A stretch of 64,000 nucleotides of DNA from Eubacteriaceae bacterium (GCA_017405085.1 JAFRBB010000052.1:1-64000); one strand, 5' to 3'; shown: positions 41,601 through 44,336, counted from the stretch's first letter. Numbers and translations: made by a program. The notes: generated by a model from the sequence alone, not told the origin.

Positions 41601-43301
41601 ATCATATATTTCCTTATCCGAGGAAATGGTGAATTTGGACGGATCCAAAGTTGTCCCGCTGTATGTATCATATTCAAAATTATCCGAAAGCGTATCGGTG
41701 ATGCTTAAATCATCAAGGGTCGCGATACCTTGTTCTTTCATTGTATCCGCATAAGCATTCCCATTTGACCCAGTATATGACGTTTTTGTCGGATAAGACG
41801 CAGGATCTGTCAACCCGACATACTGTTTATATGCGGCACCGGAAGAAGCATTTATAGTTGTGTTGTTATGTGTCGTAAAACAAACATATTTCCCTCTTAA
41901 TTGATAATCTTTTAAAATGCCCCAAATATCATGAGTTGCGTCATTATAACTGGCATCAAAACCCTCTGTTACTCCTGTTGTGTCAAAAGAGGTGAAAATC
42001 GCGTCCGGCGCGTTAGCAGTCGGATAATCTTCCGTATGAGGATTAAAATTCCCATGAAGATAATAATACAGGGCTTTATAGATGCCGCCGGCCCAATGAC
42101 GGCTCCCCCAACGCAAACGAATCAACGGATAATATTTAACGGTAACCCCATTTTCGTCTTTCTTCTCCTGACCGGTTTTTCCATCGTAATAAGTCACTGA
42201 ATTATACGCGTCAGTTGAGCTCCCGATTAAAGGGGTTACATGAAATTCCGAATAACCGGTTGAACTGTTTGGATCGGGAATATTGATAACCTTTCCATCA
42301 GTGTAACGATTGCGTTCAGTGCCGTTCACAGTTTCTTTAATGGGGCTCAAACTTCCGGGCTTCGCTCCTTTATCAATGGCATATGAATAATTCGTACCAT
42401 CATCTTTTTCTTTGTCTTGCACTGTATTACTTAACTTGAACGATTCCGCGCCCAAATACCCTTTTTGATAATATTCTCTCGGCGCGCCGACATCATACAT
42501 AATATCGACACCAATCCCATTACCATTGTCTGTATCATCAACGGTCTTTCGCTTCTGATCGATACTCCCCATACCTTTTCCGCCATAGTTGTACGAACTG
42601 TTGGAATCACTGGCAGTAGTCAATTGAGCTCCGGCAGAATTACCACTTGGATTAGTAACGCACACTACATCAACAATATCATAATTTTTCTTCAAATAAA
42701 GTAAATTCTCAGCGATTTTAGTGGAGTTTAATTCATGCGCGGTACACGGCGTCAGGACATAAACCGCCCTTGATTTTTTCCCGGAGGTTTCTTCACTGTC
42801 ATTACCGGAGTTTCCCGTGTCATCATCCGAAATAAGCTGCTGTCCGGCGTCAGCGCTGCCGCTGTCGCTTGAGGAGGATTCATCCTGTTTTTTCAGTTTG
42901 GCGCTGATATTAATCTGCGCCTCCGGAATTGTAACGCTATTTTGTTGATAGTCATTAGCAGTTTCGTTCACATTGTTTGTGGTCCACTGCGCTGTCTTAT
43001 AAATATACTGATCAGCGGTGCTCCCTTGTTTTACCTGAAAGTTCTTTTGGGAATTATCGGCTCTGTTCGCCGCGACCGCGTAGTTTTTCGTCAAATAATA
43101 TCCGCCCGGTATGGTTGTCGAATTAAAAATCGGGCTGGCCGTCGTATCGGTACGATCCTGAATGTCGCCGGTCGACGCTGCGAGCACCGCCGTCACGGTG
43201 CTCACCATCGCCAAAAGCACAACCAAAACAAACGAAATAAATATTCGTTTCCTCCGTTGACTATTATCGTTTAATCTGTTGCTTTTATCCGTTGTTCTCA
43301 T
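11643..43301 (-). CDS. Giant modular cell-surface protein with C-terminal ChW repeats (giant protein 1)
   Basis: An uninterrupted frame of 10,552 codons. Residues 1-42 form a signal peptide (RRKR, then about 20 hydrophobic residues ending VLAAS). Residues 43 to about 530 are an unrecognised head. From about 530 to 1,500 there are Cna-B/pilin-like isopeptide domains (DTLSDNFEYDT; FKKAGTYKLKIVE). After a region of Ig-like character, a repeat field from about 1,935 to 9,800 mixes MBG/YTG modules, FN3-like modules (11 copies of a GLTPxTxYTFALR core), anchor-D-like Ig modules and 16 'YDY' modules. A Gln/Thr-rich linker (about 9,804-9,929), a Pro/Glu linker and two ChW triplets (10,209-10,552) follow. 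AAAGGAG precedes the ATG. No LPXTG is seen. Probably an adhesin or matrix-forming protein; this function is inference. Confidence 0.9.
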   Translation of the reverse strand: MRTTDKSNRLNDNSQRRKRIFISFVLVVLLAMVSTVTAVLAASTGDIQDRTDTTASPIFNSTTIPGGYYLTKNYAVAANRADNSQKNFQVKQGSTADQYIYKTAQWTTNNVNETANDYQQNSVTIPEAQINISAKLKKQDESSSSDSGSADAGQQLISDDDTGNSGNDSEETSGKKSRAVYVLTPCTAHELNSTKIAENLLYLKKNYDIVDVVCVTNPSGNSAGAQLTTASDSNSSYNYGGKGMGSIDQKRKTVDDTDNGNGIGVDIMYDVGAPREYYQKGYLGAESFKLSNTVQDKEKDDGTNYSYAIDKGAKPGSLSPIKETVNGTERNRYTDGKVINIPDPNSSTGYSEFHVTPLIGSSTDAYNSVTYYDGKTGQEKKDENGVTVKYYPLIRLRWGSRHWAGGIYKALYYYLHGNFNPHTEDYPTANAPDAIFTSFDTTGVTEGFDASYNDATHDIWGILKDYQLRGKYVCFTTHNNTTINASSGAAYKQYVGLTDPASYPTKTSYTGSNGNAYADTMKEQGIATLDDLSITDTLSDNFEYDTYSGTTLDPSKFTISSDKEIYDGTTFQPKVYKTGSGTSTKWFYRHKVNTYTVNAQAESSVSGTTVEASPINIRIKDQQLTVEVIGYDGEDTINVSYPVKLKYRNRYKLQTITEKVNGEDKSFEIPVVDESGNYVEAKTTSNPATVVADGTKLTAAIDHLNADGTETTGGKTGDTQKGWLGETSWQSVGNGEVTASAGDLSLGVESPKLYKVSTDEGADSKGDLVIRDLLQKKASKTWSQICGEPTDAKYTQKKTEDGENPYKQRYDITLSDQSINGPVDVEYYKTPVTIDSQTGKLNYGTPVQVKEDGTQVEENEDVESQITFDEGKATVYLNPSTSKLEAYSIKIKNLPAGLSYTVTEKNAFEETIENDGKYAFALDITKSTGVVPVTPFAYANTIGNLSVTADFVNTLTKILVFGPKTKGNDESQGIYGYKKIDGAREGVAYDFHFKLEPDTTDDFTKTAYDNGNVVLPTGYTEASGVTSKYTDKTVNEKTERVEESMSSPNDTNFGVEFDMGAVQFKKAGTYKLKIVEIRNQKEKPDLYFDTHHAVATVVVGENATSHELEVQDHPYVYYTVSTDDPNGNADSNKHDGTTKVSYSNAGGQSNMDIKTTNFGAFTNTYLGSLTIKNNVDGNSPNSDKKYYYYRVTVYKNGVVDTSRSGVFGDVTLSNGTGIIQLQNGESKTVRGIVGNAFGGVNFKVEALGCGETASMAVTGLNKLFDYGTKKTKFVGEQTTVGLTDWSSDGTEKSVEFDGIHKDVIPTVYGRFSSENPTVLNVTNTRNVNVDLDISNLITSEDEHDPDFQSGKFNYTVTLKDYTGAAINDIGTEEKTDGTPYVVIPNSGSTWTATGNPGEYRVTLTGTDVDMEKNPNGSSELGHLTVKNLPNNCTYSITQESAADRGYGTSSKLYVKNEGDTNSQFAEKKDYKTGLSVSGVKIENPGVKTYTAKHQFKNTSKTGSLVIANDVLGSSDAKKAENYVAHYRIKANNARNSGVKITTKSAYAKATDAQKAAMTALTFDDTTKEATFTVKGKALVTKNYYGQTKSDDRVLIVGLKADEYTLELLDEDNTTQTGGYVHYQPADGSMAVAVEGDNETEVECASIYKPYTPTVEAMDSAEGDTDTGSIQITSNDFRTKDNKNRTISTTTKPGEANALYQYQKVDTSTDISAADESKIKEDQWVDFPIDTKTTGFFSRKTNYEWRLAHDLGPGTYYVRVAPEQSGTTTEAYRHVASNPVACVIRKGAEPAIVDKDIGFTRQLNYGYTEADVEGKQIVLKNIGIADATINDVQIAEARRFNVADVEINDGAVTQKTGASSEVVGADKFPVSTAANARNFVLQKNEGNQLNWWTLKPATGLASGAYFFKVNILWTTASGNEVTTTYEDCFPLIVNIGTRHVFEFAETQKVYDGMKAEPKMNVNPTDGDDKITYTWKQGASSVEEAVDAGDYTVTGSVKGKNYQDATATIDYKITPLTLTDDNVSSPGSMQHTGEEIKPTFAVTQQVGDIKVTHHLKEGTDYEATYQNNKDVSTDEEQASVTIVGKGNFKGSVTKTFKIVDNKKAAPAAPETESVSYDTVKLKTVNGVEYGIKGADGNYQWQPEPTFTGLTPSTKYTFALRAKGDDTGGTSDASEPLDVTTEAKQEEAKEDVDDGEDDETDTTPYITYDYEHESVKSIKPDHTVRLLNGTALNEGDQVTPGDAIIIRTKDRREMPAIVPLRPDAPTGMSYDASADKITFNTDGVNRDSYKTIQYRLKDVDADWTDIDYATFVDGFKPKATGVYQFRYKWNDEAFTGNVGTLNVAKNGETLPAVIDISPIEFESIYRNDAKPSVDVTLKNTGDTEAKIVSVTLAENANFNIANNDNLGTIAKGEENNTVSITPKSNLGVGDYSDTLVVTYQSGSDKTARVTEMPFHFEIYDDHLSYDITVGEVRDYVYTGKAITPTPVVKSNNIELVSGTDFEYQYKNNTNAGTAALVVHFINGMAGIEDKEVGFTINPKELQNNFITVNNIGYTGAAREPEVNVYDGSMKLTEGKDYDLMYSNNINPTSETSKALAKITGKGNYTGTAEKSFDITLTGAATERRPKGAPELDKATTDSIKLKTYTKVEGDKDGVTYEYGILKGDSIEWHSETNRTFTGLMSGTEYTFYVRAASGEENGVKYDASPAGEQSANFSTLTKKDDTAETTVVPGDISYNYEKELVTNITSGYTVSRNGEQSGNTVEIGYSIYPGELLYLFDASTPANKSEIRVPARPAAPTKVSVKNNTIDGITTDMQWRKGTTGEWTDYTGTAINLSAPENGTGVYQVRYKGSNTKAVFASEAVSRSYVATNESKPVLTADMPTFADLTKDYGSVENGTLTVRNGGTAEANISSIEVSDGCTSTHHTCTVSPATANVAVNGGSQTFTITPPIGMGVGTHTFTVTITYNDSATLTDTFMIKVKDGNAINEFKVEDPETPVVYTGESIRPDLAVTCNNTKLTRYADYDLIYGENTNVGGWHVTVRFKGNYEGNDDIVKDFRITPATIKDSDVTAQKDISAVRYVSGEAAIPDIAVKVGDRYLKADTDYKITYAHNTEPTDSATATIVGIGNYTTEAPIVRTFAIVDLEGVTAPNDAPKIDNEETDITADSVTLHKEADTIGYAYKKHNATQWTLTPSNVIAGLEANTSYDFALYTKATNSKPASDVSDQILTRSTKEADDGGSDTPSELTNFEVTYNYTTETISSYTNTFAISIDGKTAYTGNLSDLHIEPGQTLYYMPLEDGKANTAKVASFKVTPTTRPELSGVSKTDVTKTEQSSSGGDDQQGGDDSQGGASQETQTTVTKGTITGLTTGMQFRKAGTNDWTTVANGVDRLTENSGTFTLGDLNVGDSYDVRVAPTSNAFASLPTTFTIGGEPEENSPAKLTAAALSFDFNEGDTPDAQPITINNYGKTEATIVSVTDGNYVRVSATSENTTTVDAWLNNNPGTSDNWKVTPNDNLKAGNYTDSVTITYKSGSDSDGKTVVVPVLVKVAPKDPVDPDNISHNITVEPSNIADQTYTGKAIKPALTVKDGDTTLTEGSDYNVTYSDNTNAGNAKATVSFGGVYKDVKSIEKTFKITPAVIEEADVSVDESVAYDEGREVKPNVIVVKNGKVLTAERDYEVSFSNTVGSKEGDVTATATITAKEGSNYTVDNSKIEKNYIITTTKVADAPSLVPELAVDYDTSVTSTSVTLKTVTTPVVQYGFKLSTDPETAWTWRNEPVFNDLTSSTFYDFALRGKGDGTTPPTKRGDSATWTTKENDNVEVDLSGAITYDYGLESIENLNGNKLRQSDKGTDLRVGSGVIPGQKLRIQLGGNGDWMDYTVPARPAFEGTVTPVNADENGEGGMLTNVNPTMQYRLIGGEWTDVPLDATFVSVTPGKYEVRNIASPTAFASESIYMIVTANGSTATVPAALEIGDITFPTVEQGQDAPAAKYFTVYNDGGQAAHVTGVSVDNSNFTVTGNTNVSIGAGIHDSTTWTVQPKNTDIVGENRAAVTFTYKSGIDDTKEYKATANVVFNVTAAQSQSQDAMVTYDYYGEKIKTISQNATLWREYSCDTNQVVATNGVTPGELLYLKTDDKVVPYQVDERPILDASKFTLTPATDGNNGKISGLDGTTMRYRSKTSENNGAWLIPESNTVTGLVAGDYEIILAATGKSFRSEPVVVHIGTSEEDTKVKALLTVDDVDLGVIQDETGGDNPSLPGYPDAKAITITNKVTGSNAENINVTVSPNSGNTAFTIEGSGDSRTVKVTAIPTRSDKPIKTEAGGPGTVIAYKTGVHSGTITVTYNDGQTATANVMLTVIPNPNREDASEQGGQVLPVISEINSQTYTGSDIEPIPTVTVNGINLSEGADFTVNYTDNEDVGTAKAVVNFTGGYAYLNALDADTYRTKTFTITPATITEAMIVDIDPVTYTGSPLTPPVSVKFGTRYLKQGKDYVVDYSNNTDVGTGKATVKTKENANYKVQGDSIDKSFTITTETSADSPKIVPEAVDITTTSITLKTVSGMRYGIYESDGSISWRDDPVFTGLNPGTAYKFVLRTKGTNGKADSTELSAPAVFKTNKETADTSTVNVSAALTYDYTKETIATINTDDGYRIFDGSTQRKAGDTVIPGQSLYVVKDGVKVETIVPARPAAPTTVGAQNATVTGDTANSDGQITGVDNTMQWRQAGSGTWTGGIGEQQTSIKNLAAGFYEVRYAPTATTFASAPTTVVIKAGDQAQPAYIDITVPDFMPQVENYNPVTAKAITLTNISGDTAATIASVDDVSVEGDFEIVDKDSANTTIGKGQSNNAWTVKPKDGLAAGTHVGTVKVKYNNGNGNANATAEAQIMFVVKRQDADSVASLVTYNYADEKIAYITPGYLVYNGDQKTLMEVGSDVNPGQILYLCLETDKDKENKTFISINVPERPAKPTGLESGYDDSSSTGIINGTTNAMEYRRITKDKHTIWQTAPSDQTAVTGLVEGIYEVRYAATGSAFCSDAATVTVQRPESALKDTDNPWLAKNFMIDVDAVSFGNVKAGSDGKLTDGTVEPIQLRITNTGNMNVRIGNVFVIDSGSNYTVVSPSNDANRIIAPGETNTRFTIQPKGLEVGQYQHNIKVMFTPDPTTLTDNNAGTQRTYSYDEDLNDPPITSREAAININVIKADFANNIVVGEPYPNSEQSLVNKVEYTGKQQTPKPTVTNSGIALVENAHYEYTWGSNVNQGDQNFVTVTFKGDYASEPAVTKYFTITKTAITDSMVKNLSSVTYTGSPITQDITITDKSGNTLQKDRDFDVVWENNTNVSTDASKAAAVITFKGNYETSETATLNGETINGIRKEFYITADNSQRPAPTMQPREVESAKTADSITLVEEASDVKYGKWNQLTGAYEWTDKPVFTGLTPDTEYTFALQYIGNSEYPNASVAGPSAVFKTAGESGNTNLGAVTYHYADEEILTITNGYTVSKDGTSNQGSILIKGSHVDADQVLYIWKDPANKLQIKAPSQFARPENIKAKNTSEFENNGVITGVDETMEWKAKTASTWSDVPASAKVISGLPDGIYQVRKKASENDVVDGKFASEPVTVVIGRDSDTEAVTTNTCAIDIDKVQFDSVKRDPDGNYSVPYYQTIVMKNVGNTDAQITDITAGSDYVIEPTTGTLYVSGTEGKTDTVFTITPKSGLTGVNHQATLTVTYEYYNGTQKVSDTATAEVSFNIEAADIANAEPVISDIPAQTYSISEVKPVPTVTINDVKLYEDSDFTCAYQNNVKVGKGKVTVTFIGNYAGTSNPVTKEFNINPAPLSADYISAIPEQDYTGKALTPPVTVAYNNYTLTEGTDYTVTYHNNVNPTSENSMAYVTVTGQGNFTGTVKKTFAIKNNTGHAVTNQEAAVRYDYAKETLKAVTDDYAVYSAATGGTALKASTDNTASAVVPGQKLYVQKGSESTRTMITVDPRPAAPTTPVGNSNGSITGVDSTMVYRDAGNTADTWKPISENKVSGLDTGVYEVRCLPTADAFASESAYVSISRNNQSVPAVVTVSADAFDPAVMVEGGTAPSPAKLTITNRGTENAEIRGITVPSGFSLSDKDGTNVTFSPTTRSGGSTLETYYVKPDNTSSANNLTGTVTVNYGDSKTATAPISFTINPKDGNDNDATKPAPVVTTDSNLTYDGTAKEAVTGVKIGSIDLNASEYTVRYSNNINAGTADYTISFNSPYGDYADVKGTFNIVEATIPADAISAIEDQLYTGDAIEPAVIVKDGGKVLAKDKDYTVVYSDNKNVYTGDSSTEGAKAPTVTVTGTGNYTGTATKTFNIFSADDVSQAAKPTEAPRLASRTTNSITLVPATTENVQYGIKVGNAYQWQDETTFSGLTPDTAYTFALRVNETTKDGKRVLASEPGPSLTEKTAVESGVMLRPAAPVLSSKTADSVTLEKLPQGVSSQPADTIYQYGILVDGEYQWTESPAFNGLKDNTNYTFAMRAIGKDAKSTYKVSDAGDTLTVKTDTIKAEEEAENAGYTFDYFNEKVATVTPGYVLKNSNGEIVSDGETIFGTIHPSETLYFGKADGTGTPVYVKARGSAPTTVSVTNVTSPSKANGALTGVNNTMEYSLCTTSVDEEGKTTVVPTTWNSCGSTGVVDTLKAGTYMVRYAASKTAFASNAATVTIGIGRDANDPTSHWIAYDYDKETIEYIDGNYKAYASKSGDQNTDPKSVGSQVIPGQVLYLVNQNTNKVYETKVPARPTLDGVAVSGTSNRGNDGQITGVDNKMQWRAKGQTAWSPVDGKSIAGLTPGVYEVQQNWTDESFRSDIESYVVLSNGTNTVGEPIISVTAPTFPNRKENSAIPSGNIIITNQGSVAATITDVNVYTAKADGSASGTQSNDFTIGNQNVDNNIVEAATISEGNISPTSNNNWTLTQTKIAAGSYHGVIKVTYTYTDGDAQKTGTAEAAVVYNVTRTDVTAVTASVNYDYEKETVSEISDGYQLFRGSQEVTKNAGSNAVTPGETLTLKSTNGGSETSDVTINVPKRVDKPTGVAAVNADQFGQNGKIVGVNNLMQYRKEGAAGWNAVGNNSSVAVTPGVYEVRYKNTDSNFASLPVKVTVIAEGSATSTIPASLDVSAPTFPATPAGTQNAPAAQPITINNMGQVDATIAEVQVYSSVTKDANGLITGGNVSEDFTVTAPSGDGQNVVVGINSESADKANKNYQIAPKVPNGGFAEGTHKATIVVKYDVDANDSSKYKTASTEVTFVVTKAEVEVIPEIVYDYVNEKVQSVTTGFTVSDGQNDVAVGSNAENNSITPGTTLYMVKGTGNNQKKYAVNVPDRPTLSENVQAFNAGPYVKGGLTGVNATMEYSKDGGQTWTAVGNTTRLELDPGVYDVRQKATDTSFKGTPKTFTIYKLDDEGKIDEKDETVDTAKADLRVTMPTFPNVNEGAGVPAAKAISLINYGTKDATIKGVVSSKGESSAFTIKEGETGVKGAHEATDGIVAGKNETWTIQPNAAKVTTPGIYKETITVSYIDTVVEPEEQQGDDETVPTSEDQSTTSEATPKTVSADVIFTVLAKDTTNIISVEPLTEQQKSVVYKRAAYEPEPAVTYNGQPLVEGKEFEYIYEDNINFGTASVTVHFLGSYANHPDQTQNFTIEAKPINGDGITIDDVQAQPYNGGAPVEPDITILDNGYRLTQGTDFTVSYGEDPHTGDADQDTEVKYSITGKGNYTGTVENKTFTILSQEKSSPVDAPTYVPELVSRTESNITLKSQAGAEYGIYNGTKFIWQPSPSFDGLTPDTDYRFAIRLAAVGSTPASNPSTPKIFRTAKAGVTEPETPTKPVVAYDYLNELLDSVTSPYMVSTDGTADTKLTPGKSKVVPGQTLYITGSGTDVSKTTVPARPAAPTTPTTPTADNAKITGVSSAMEYREAGSDNWLPITGTSIGVEPGIYEVRTKATSEAFASEATTVKVNKDASGNTQTLGAKLVVSAPAFEAVQVGYTQGAKAITIENVGDQTANISNITVSDAARFIINTPTTGTLNGDQSTTNWNIKPAPGLPVGSYPVTITVTYNGGEAKADTVFNVEKAADETVSAPTVAELTEQQKNVTYNGEAHTPKPAVTFGAVTLKEGQDFNYKYDDNVNAGTASVTVNFLGSFSQYNTKDDANRKRTFTIMPKSLRDTSVNVSPVSAQVLETAGTDVTPQIIVSDGNHTLAEGSGKDYTVTYVNNKDVGTATAVINGTGNYTHSTQVDFNIVTKDDEAHQPVNPPADGFEGTPQAEEITVNSITLKTVSGAQYGIQKADGKYTWQDQPLFENLNPETDYTFALRMKGNADHPDSEPGDPRTFQTLKIGEKPVKPAETPQGSITYDYDNVRIASVSGNLSRNKTGGTSLKAGDDVTPGETLYLDGAKITVPNAPAMPSSLQTTPATGADTTGTITGVNNTMQYRQTGTDQWLPITGNSVSVKPGTYEVRVKPTSSSFPSEAAVVTVKIKPEGATEETTDGLPAALTATDIDFGTIVKGSEAPAAQSLTLTNNGGTVANDVTVTVDNTNYQLTEPADKTVAASGNSGNAWTIQPKKNTVGDYNETITITYKSGETELKTTAKLTYKVVETNAEKEEETNDVSIKYNFADEKVIGTEPEGYTVTTDGSTAIGQNKVTPGQTLYIVKDGKVVKIATVPAAPEAPTVTGKPVSTHNGSDGKITGVSSAMEYRAAGTTEWTDISGSTVTDRSPGVYEVRYKATPTAFASKIATATVQNVTDDNPPVPTNEGIPAALKVTAPIFAAITHGDPQPAAAAIVIDNNGGTQATNVTVTDNSDDFTLTGNGDSVAAGGSISTWQIQPNDNLGIGTHSATVTVEYDSGKTATAMVSITVNPNPNDPDDPIGKQTKPALSDLTKTDVSIAAIQETEKSVEYKAAAYEPKPAVSLSGGTTLTEGKDYRYEYSNNVNAGTASVSVVFLGGFEGYNAENIANKVQTFTITQKAIAESDVYLEAAYPYTGSAIKPDPIVTVDKVRLVKDRDYTVTYPTGDLINEGPYSLTVKGINNYKDTITKTYQITSEQAQEVPSLVPAAETITANSITLKTITNPVVEYGRYDSEAGKWLWQSSPAFKGLTAETEYEFAVRVKGTGDSMASGMTTAKISTIAESTGTEDDKTSADLTVSDVAFDNMVLGEATPAAKVITIRNNGNATAIIDDVRVIGESAASYRIIKSTNNRVSPDEPNETYMIQPVKNIGTGAHSAQIEVTYHKVSAGLLTAAQTAVSKSTSTVMLTVNPLTSTTPGLTVQDINDHVFDGVNHPTVIVKYKDQVLSSGYSVEYNNCDNVTDHATATVKFGGGGTTEKNYNIVARDISDSGIAFSVRNGDNLVYLGRELKPLVSAKYGTITLENNTDYTLSYTNNIDARAATDENAPTIRVSGKGNYKGFKDVYFDIQPFNVDGKVNAVVDGSGVVPYTGAPTSPAVTVSVSDANLVKQPVRDTDYTVTYQTVTEIGSDNIGTSKAVMNFYGNFTGSAEAPYYVVKGPDAPTEAELMAAGYKVAESGVTLPNAAKYEVSKDPTFTTLLNNGTSLQPGDVFYVREKASSVTKDGKTIPVPAGDALKITLPGKQNAPTGVTGSETSPGQSDGKLNGVEDGMEYHRVKDKDGNPVDEPWKKIDDSGSGEQGGLPAGEYEVRYPTKTDENGNVTEYASEPKVVKIYEKDENGTIPADPDVRMIMPTFADTPYGEAIPAKDVIIYNAGNMPVSNVTVSFTNGRYDVTQGLQHNTLAVGESQTITIHPNQTAVGTYTDTLTVNYQYDSSIQKISTSTVSTSADTVTTHSDNNGGLLTDLTGGVTEQTTQTTQTTQTPQPTVAEGQTSVPVTSEVTTNNEQTAQSGNNQVTTQTETTVTETVTMTTEQGGANTGAVTNETQETTIVTNQNAPVQTQNDSAIKTMDDPAPAPATPTMANKATSRDTSYTITKKKVTNADVTFSAIEKQRYNDGKPVVPATEPTITIDGKVVDKGQYDISYADNIGSKTEVFDKAYAIVTFIPESNYVGTVFTTFTIVPKDYVEPDPEPEPEPTPVDPTPDVKDGKVDFINETIPTKSGEYYSTDGGKGWMKVDGDNMKLANMGWDGDTPMTVIIRDTDGNRTTYEVPARGPAPTKLTAEDVSEKGMTDGKILGVDNTMEYSVDGGKTWQKVMGDSIEGLAEGDVMVRIAATDKSFASKPVTLTIKAKSEDTMADDLVEKGVYYRAHVQNIGWMAGVRADTNTFVGTTGRALRMEALQIAIPEGYRLEGFGHVQNIGDVDIRKATEDEIRGFTVPEGYTVYMIGTTGQGLRMEALSLHIVRDDGTETTANIQYRTHVANYGWQGLVRNDSFAGTRGGGIRMEGLQLIVTSAEKDESELSLMGDAATSRTPGEIAEEEQAQEAQVQAAMPKLYYRTHISNVGWLNATEATSKDDFNGTPGSGNQIEAIQIAVPKEFTVEGYGHVQDIGDMDITAVSGDATQGLNVPEGYTVYQIGSTGQGKRLEALEINLLEGGQYTDYTVNYRSCVEGRFGWQGYVNNGSFSGLRNAGKRLEAFQMIVAHK
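11646..12680 (-). repeat. ChW repeats of giant protein 1 (two triplets)
   Basis: Six tandem clostridial hydrophobic W repeats of about 50 residues. Cores read HVQNIGW, HVQNIGD, HVANYGW, then HISNVGW, HVQDIGD, VEGRFGW. The middle repeat of each triplet has Asp in place of the signature Trp. The triplets are separated by a Glu/Ala-rich spacer (GEIAEEEQAQEAQVQAAMPK). ChW repeats occur in secreted proteins of clostridia and are thought to mediate surface attachment or assembly. Confidence 0.9.
13060..37500 (-). repeat. Module field of giant protein 1
   Basis: About 8,000 residues of recurring modules. A usual run is: a 'YDY' module (YDYxxExIxxI, then PGQxLY, PxRPxAP, ITGVxxxMQYR, GxYEVRxxAT, FAS), an anchor-D-like Ig module (ITNxGxxxAxI ... 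IxPxxGLxxGTYxxxITVTY), one or two YTG modules (YTGxxxxP, DYxVxYxNNxNxGTAxVT, GxGNYTG) and an FN3-like module (LKTVxGxxYG ... W ... GLTPxTxYTFALR). I count 16 YDY modules plus a degenerate 17th (VDFINETIPTK) before the ChW end, and 11 FN3-like modules. Confidence 0.85.
13515..13890 (-). repeat. Gln/Thr-rich low-complexity linker of giant protein 1
   Basis: About 125 residues dominated by Thr, Gln, Asn and Val, with short tandem TTQ units. It separates the repeat field from the final module and the ChW end, as cell-wall-spanning linkers do. A Pro/Glu-rich stretch (EPDPEPEPEPTPVDPTPD) follows at about 13145-13205. Confidence 0.8.
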
Positions 43302-43973
43302 GGTTGGCTCCTTTCAAATACGTTTCCTTATCTTTCAAACGATTGATAAAATTTTCATGTTTCCCTAAAATTGCCGAAGGGTAAACCCCATGTACATTTT
43401 CCGCTTTTCCCTTTTGGTTTCCTGGTATATCATCATGGCCGCTTTGAGGCCTTATTCGGTGTAAAATCCGCCTTCGTTCACGTTGAAGCAGCAGTTTTGA
43501 AAATTCCCAAAATGCGTGCCGCGACCGGAACTGTCGACTCCAATCCGCCCGCTGATCCGAGATATCTAAAAAAATGGATAAATCGCCGATTTCCGACATC
43601 TTGGCCCCCGCGGGGCAGTTGACATCCCGCCTAAAGAAAACCGCCCGGAGAACGCAAAATAGCGCCATGGCGCGCTGCCGCGCGGCCGTGATGTCGATGA
43701 TGGATTTGTGAAGATAAGTGTCCATAAGCGCCTCGCTGTTCTTGGGTGAATGCTCCGGTGGGACGTGCCGCCGACTGCCCGATACGCTCCGCCCGAGATC
43801 GGGTCCCGCCGCTCCCCGGGCCGCGCCGTTCAAGCCGGCCTGAAAAAATTGATATATTAATTGAAAACATTCAACGATACCGCCGGGGGTATACCCCAAA
43901 AAACGCGGTCAACACCGACTCCGGAAACATCGGTTTCCCTTGAATCGGGCATACTACTCCATTGAATCTGATT
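43302..43973 (-). promoter_or_regulatory. Long structured leader of giant gene 1
   Basis: About 670 nt separate the promoter from the ATG. The leader has many self-complementary stretches: GGAAAC-CGAT-GTTTCC, GGGGTATACCCC (43886-43897), CCCGA/TCGGG (43792-43803), GCGCCATGGCGC (43662-43673) and CCCCGCGGGG (43606-43615). A frame ending at 43285 overlaps the giant gene start by 17 nt; from an ATG at 43725 with a GAGG site it would encode 145 residues with no recognisable domain. I favour a regulatory RNA leader. It does not match the cyclic di-GMP riboswitch cores I know. Confidence 0.5.
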
Positions 43974-43979
43974 ATCGAA

Positions 43980-44008
43980 ATTTTACTAAAATTTTACGTT
44001 CTTGTAAA
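43980..44008 (-). promoter_or_regulatory. Promoter of giant gene 1
   Basis: TTTACA (complement of 44003-44008), 17 bp, TAAAAT (complement of 43980-43985), lying just downstream of the terminator cluster. Transcription would start near 43973. Confidence 0.75.
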
Positions 44009-44162
44009 GGGTTTTTGCCCGTCAAATGAGCGCCAAAAAACCTGAAAGACTGAAAAATGCCTTAAATTTAGCCGAATTGAAAATTAAACAACATTCAATT
44101 GAAAACGCATACCATTTACTAAAATTAAGACTAATTAAGATAAAATTAAGAATACTTTAATT

Positions 44163-44214
44163 AAAAAAAGCGCGGTTTGACGCCCTTTTTCATCTCAAAT
44201 AAAGCAAACCACGC
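44163..44214 (-). terminator. Terminator 4 of the tandem cluster between the giant genes
   Basis: On the minus strand GCGTGGTTTG pairs with CAAACCGCGC (10 pairs, one G-U) across a 25-nt loop and is followed by T7. Confidence 0.75.
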
Positions 44215-44215
44215 G

Positions 44216-44251
44216 AAAAAAAAATAACGCCCTCTCACAAAAAAAGAGCGC
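44216..44251 (-). terminator. Terminator 3 of the tandem cluster
   Basis: On the minus strand GCGCTCT pairs with AGAGGGC (one mismatch), followed by TTA and a T9 tract. Confidence 0.6.
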
Positions 44252-44336
44252 TCCCCTATCATCAAAACCAAAAAACGCAAGGGACTGCGCTTCCGATTTT
44301 CTCAAAAATCGGTGCTGCTCCCGTCCCGCTGAAAAT

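Noticed and set aside
43285-43899. 204-codon minus-strand frame before giant gene 1
   Set aside because: The frame opens with TTG without a ribosome-binding site, has no recognisable domain and fits better as a structured leader; a shorter form from 43725 remains a faint possibility.
43302-43973. Cyclic di-GMP riboswitch in the leader of giant gene 1
   Set aside because: Suggested by the surface-protein context and the HD-GYP-like gene, but the conserved riboswitch core sequences are not visible.
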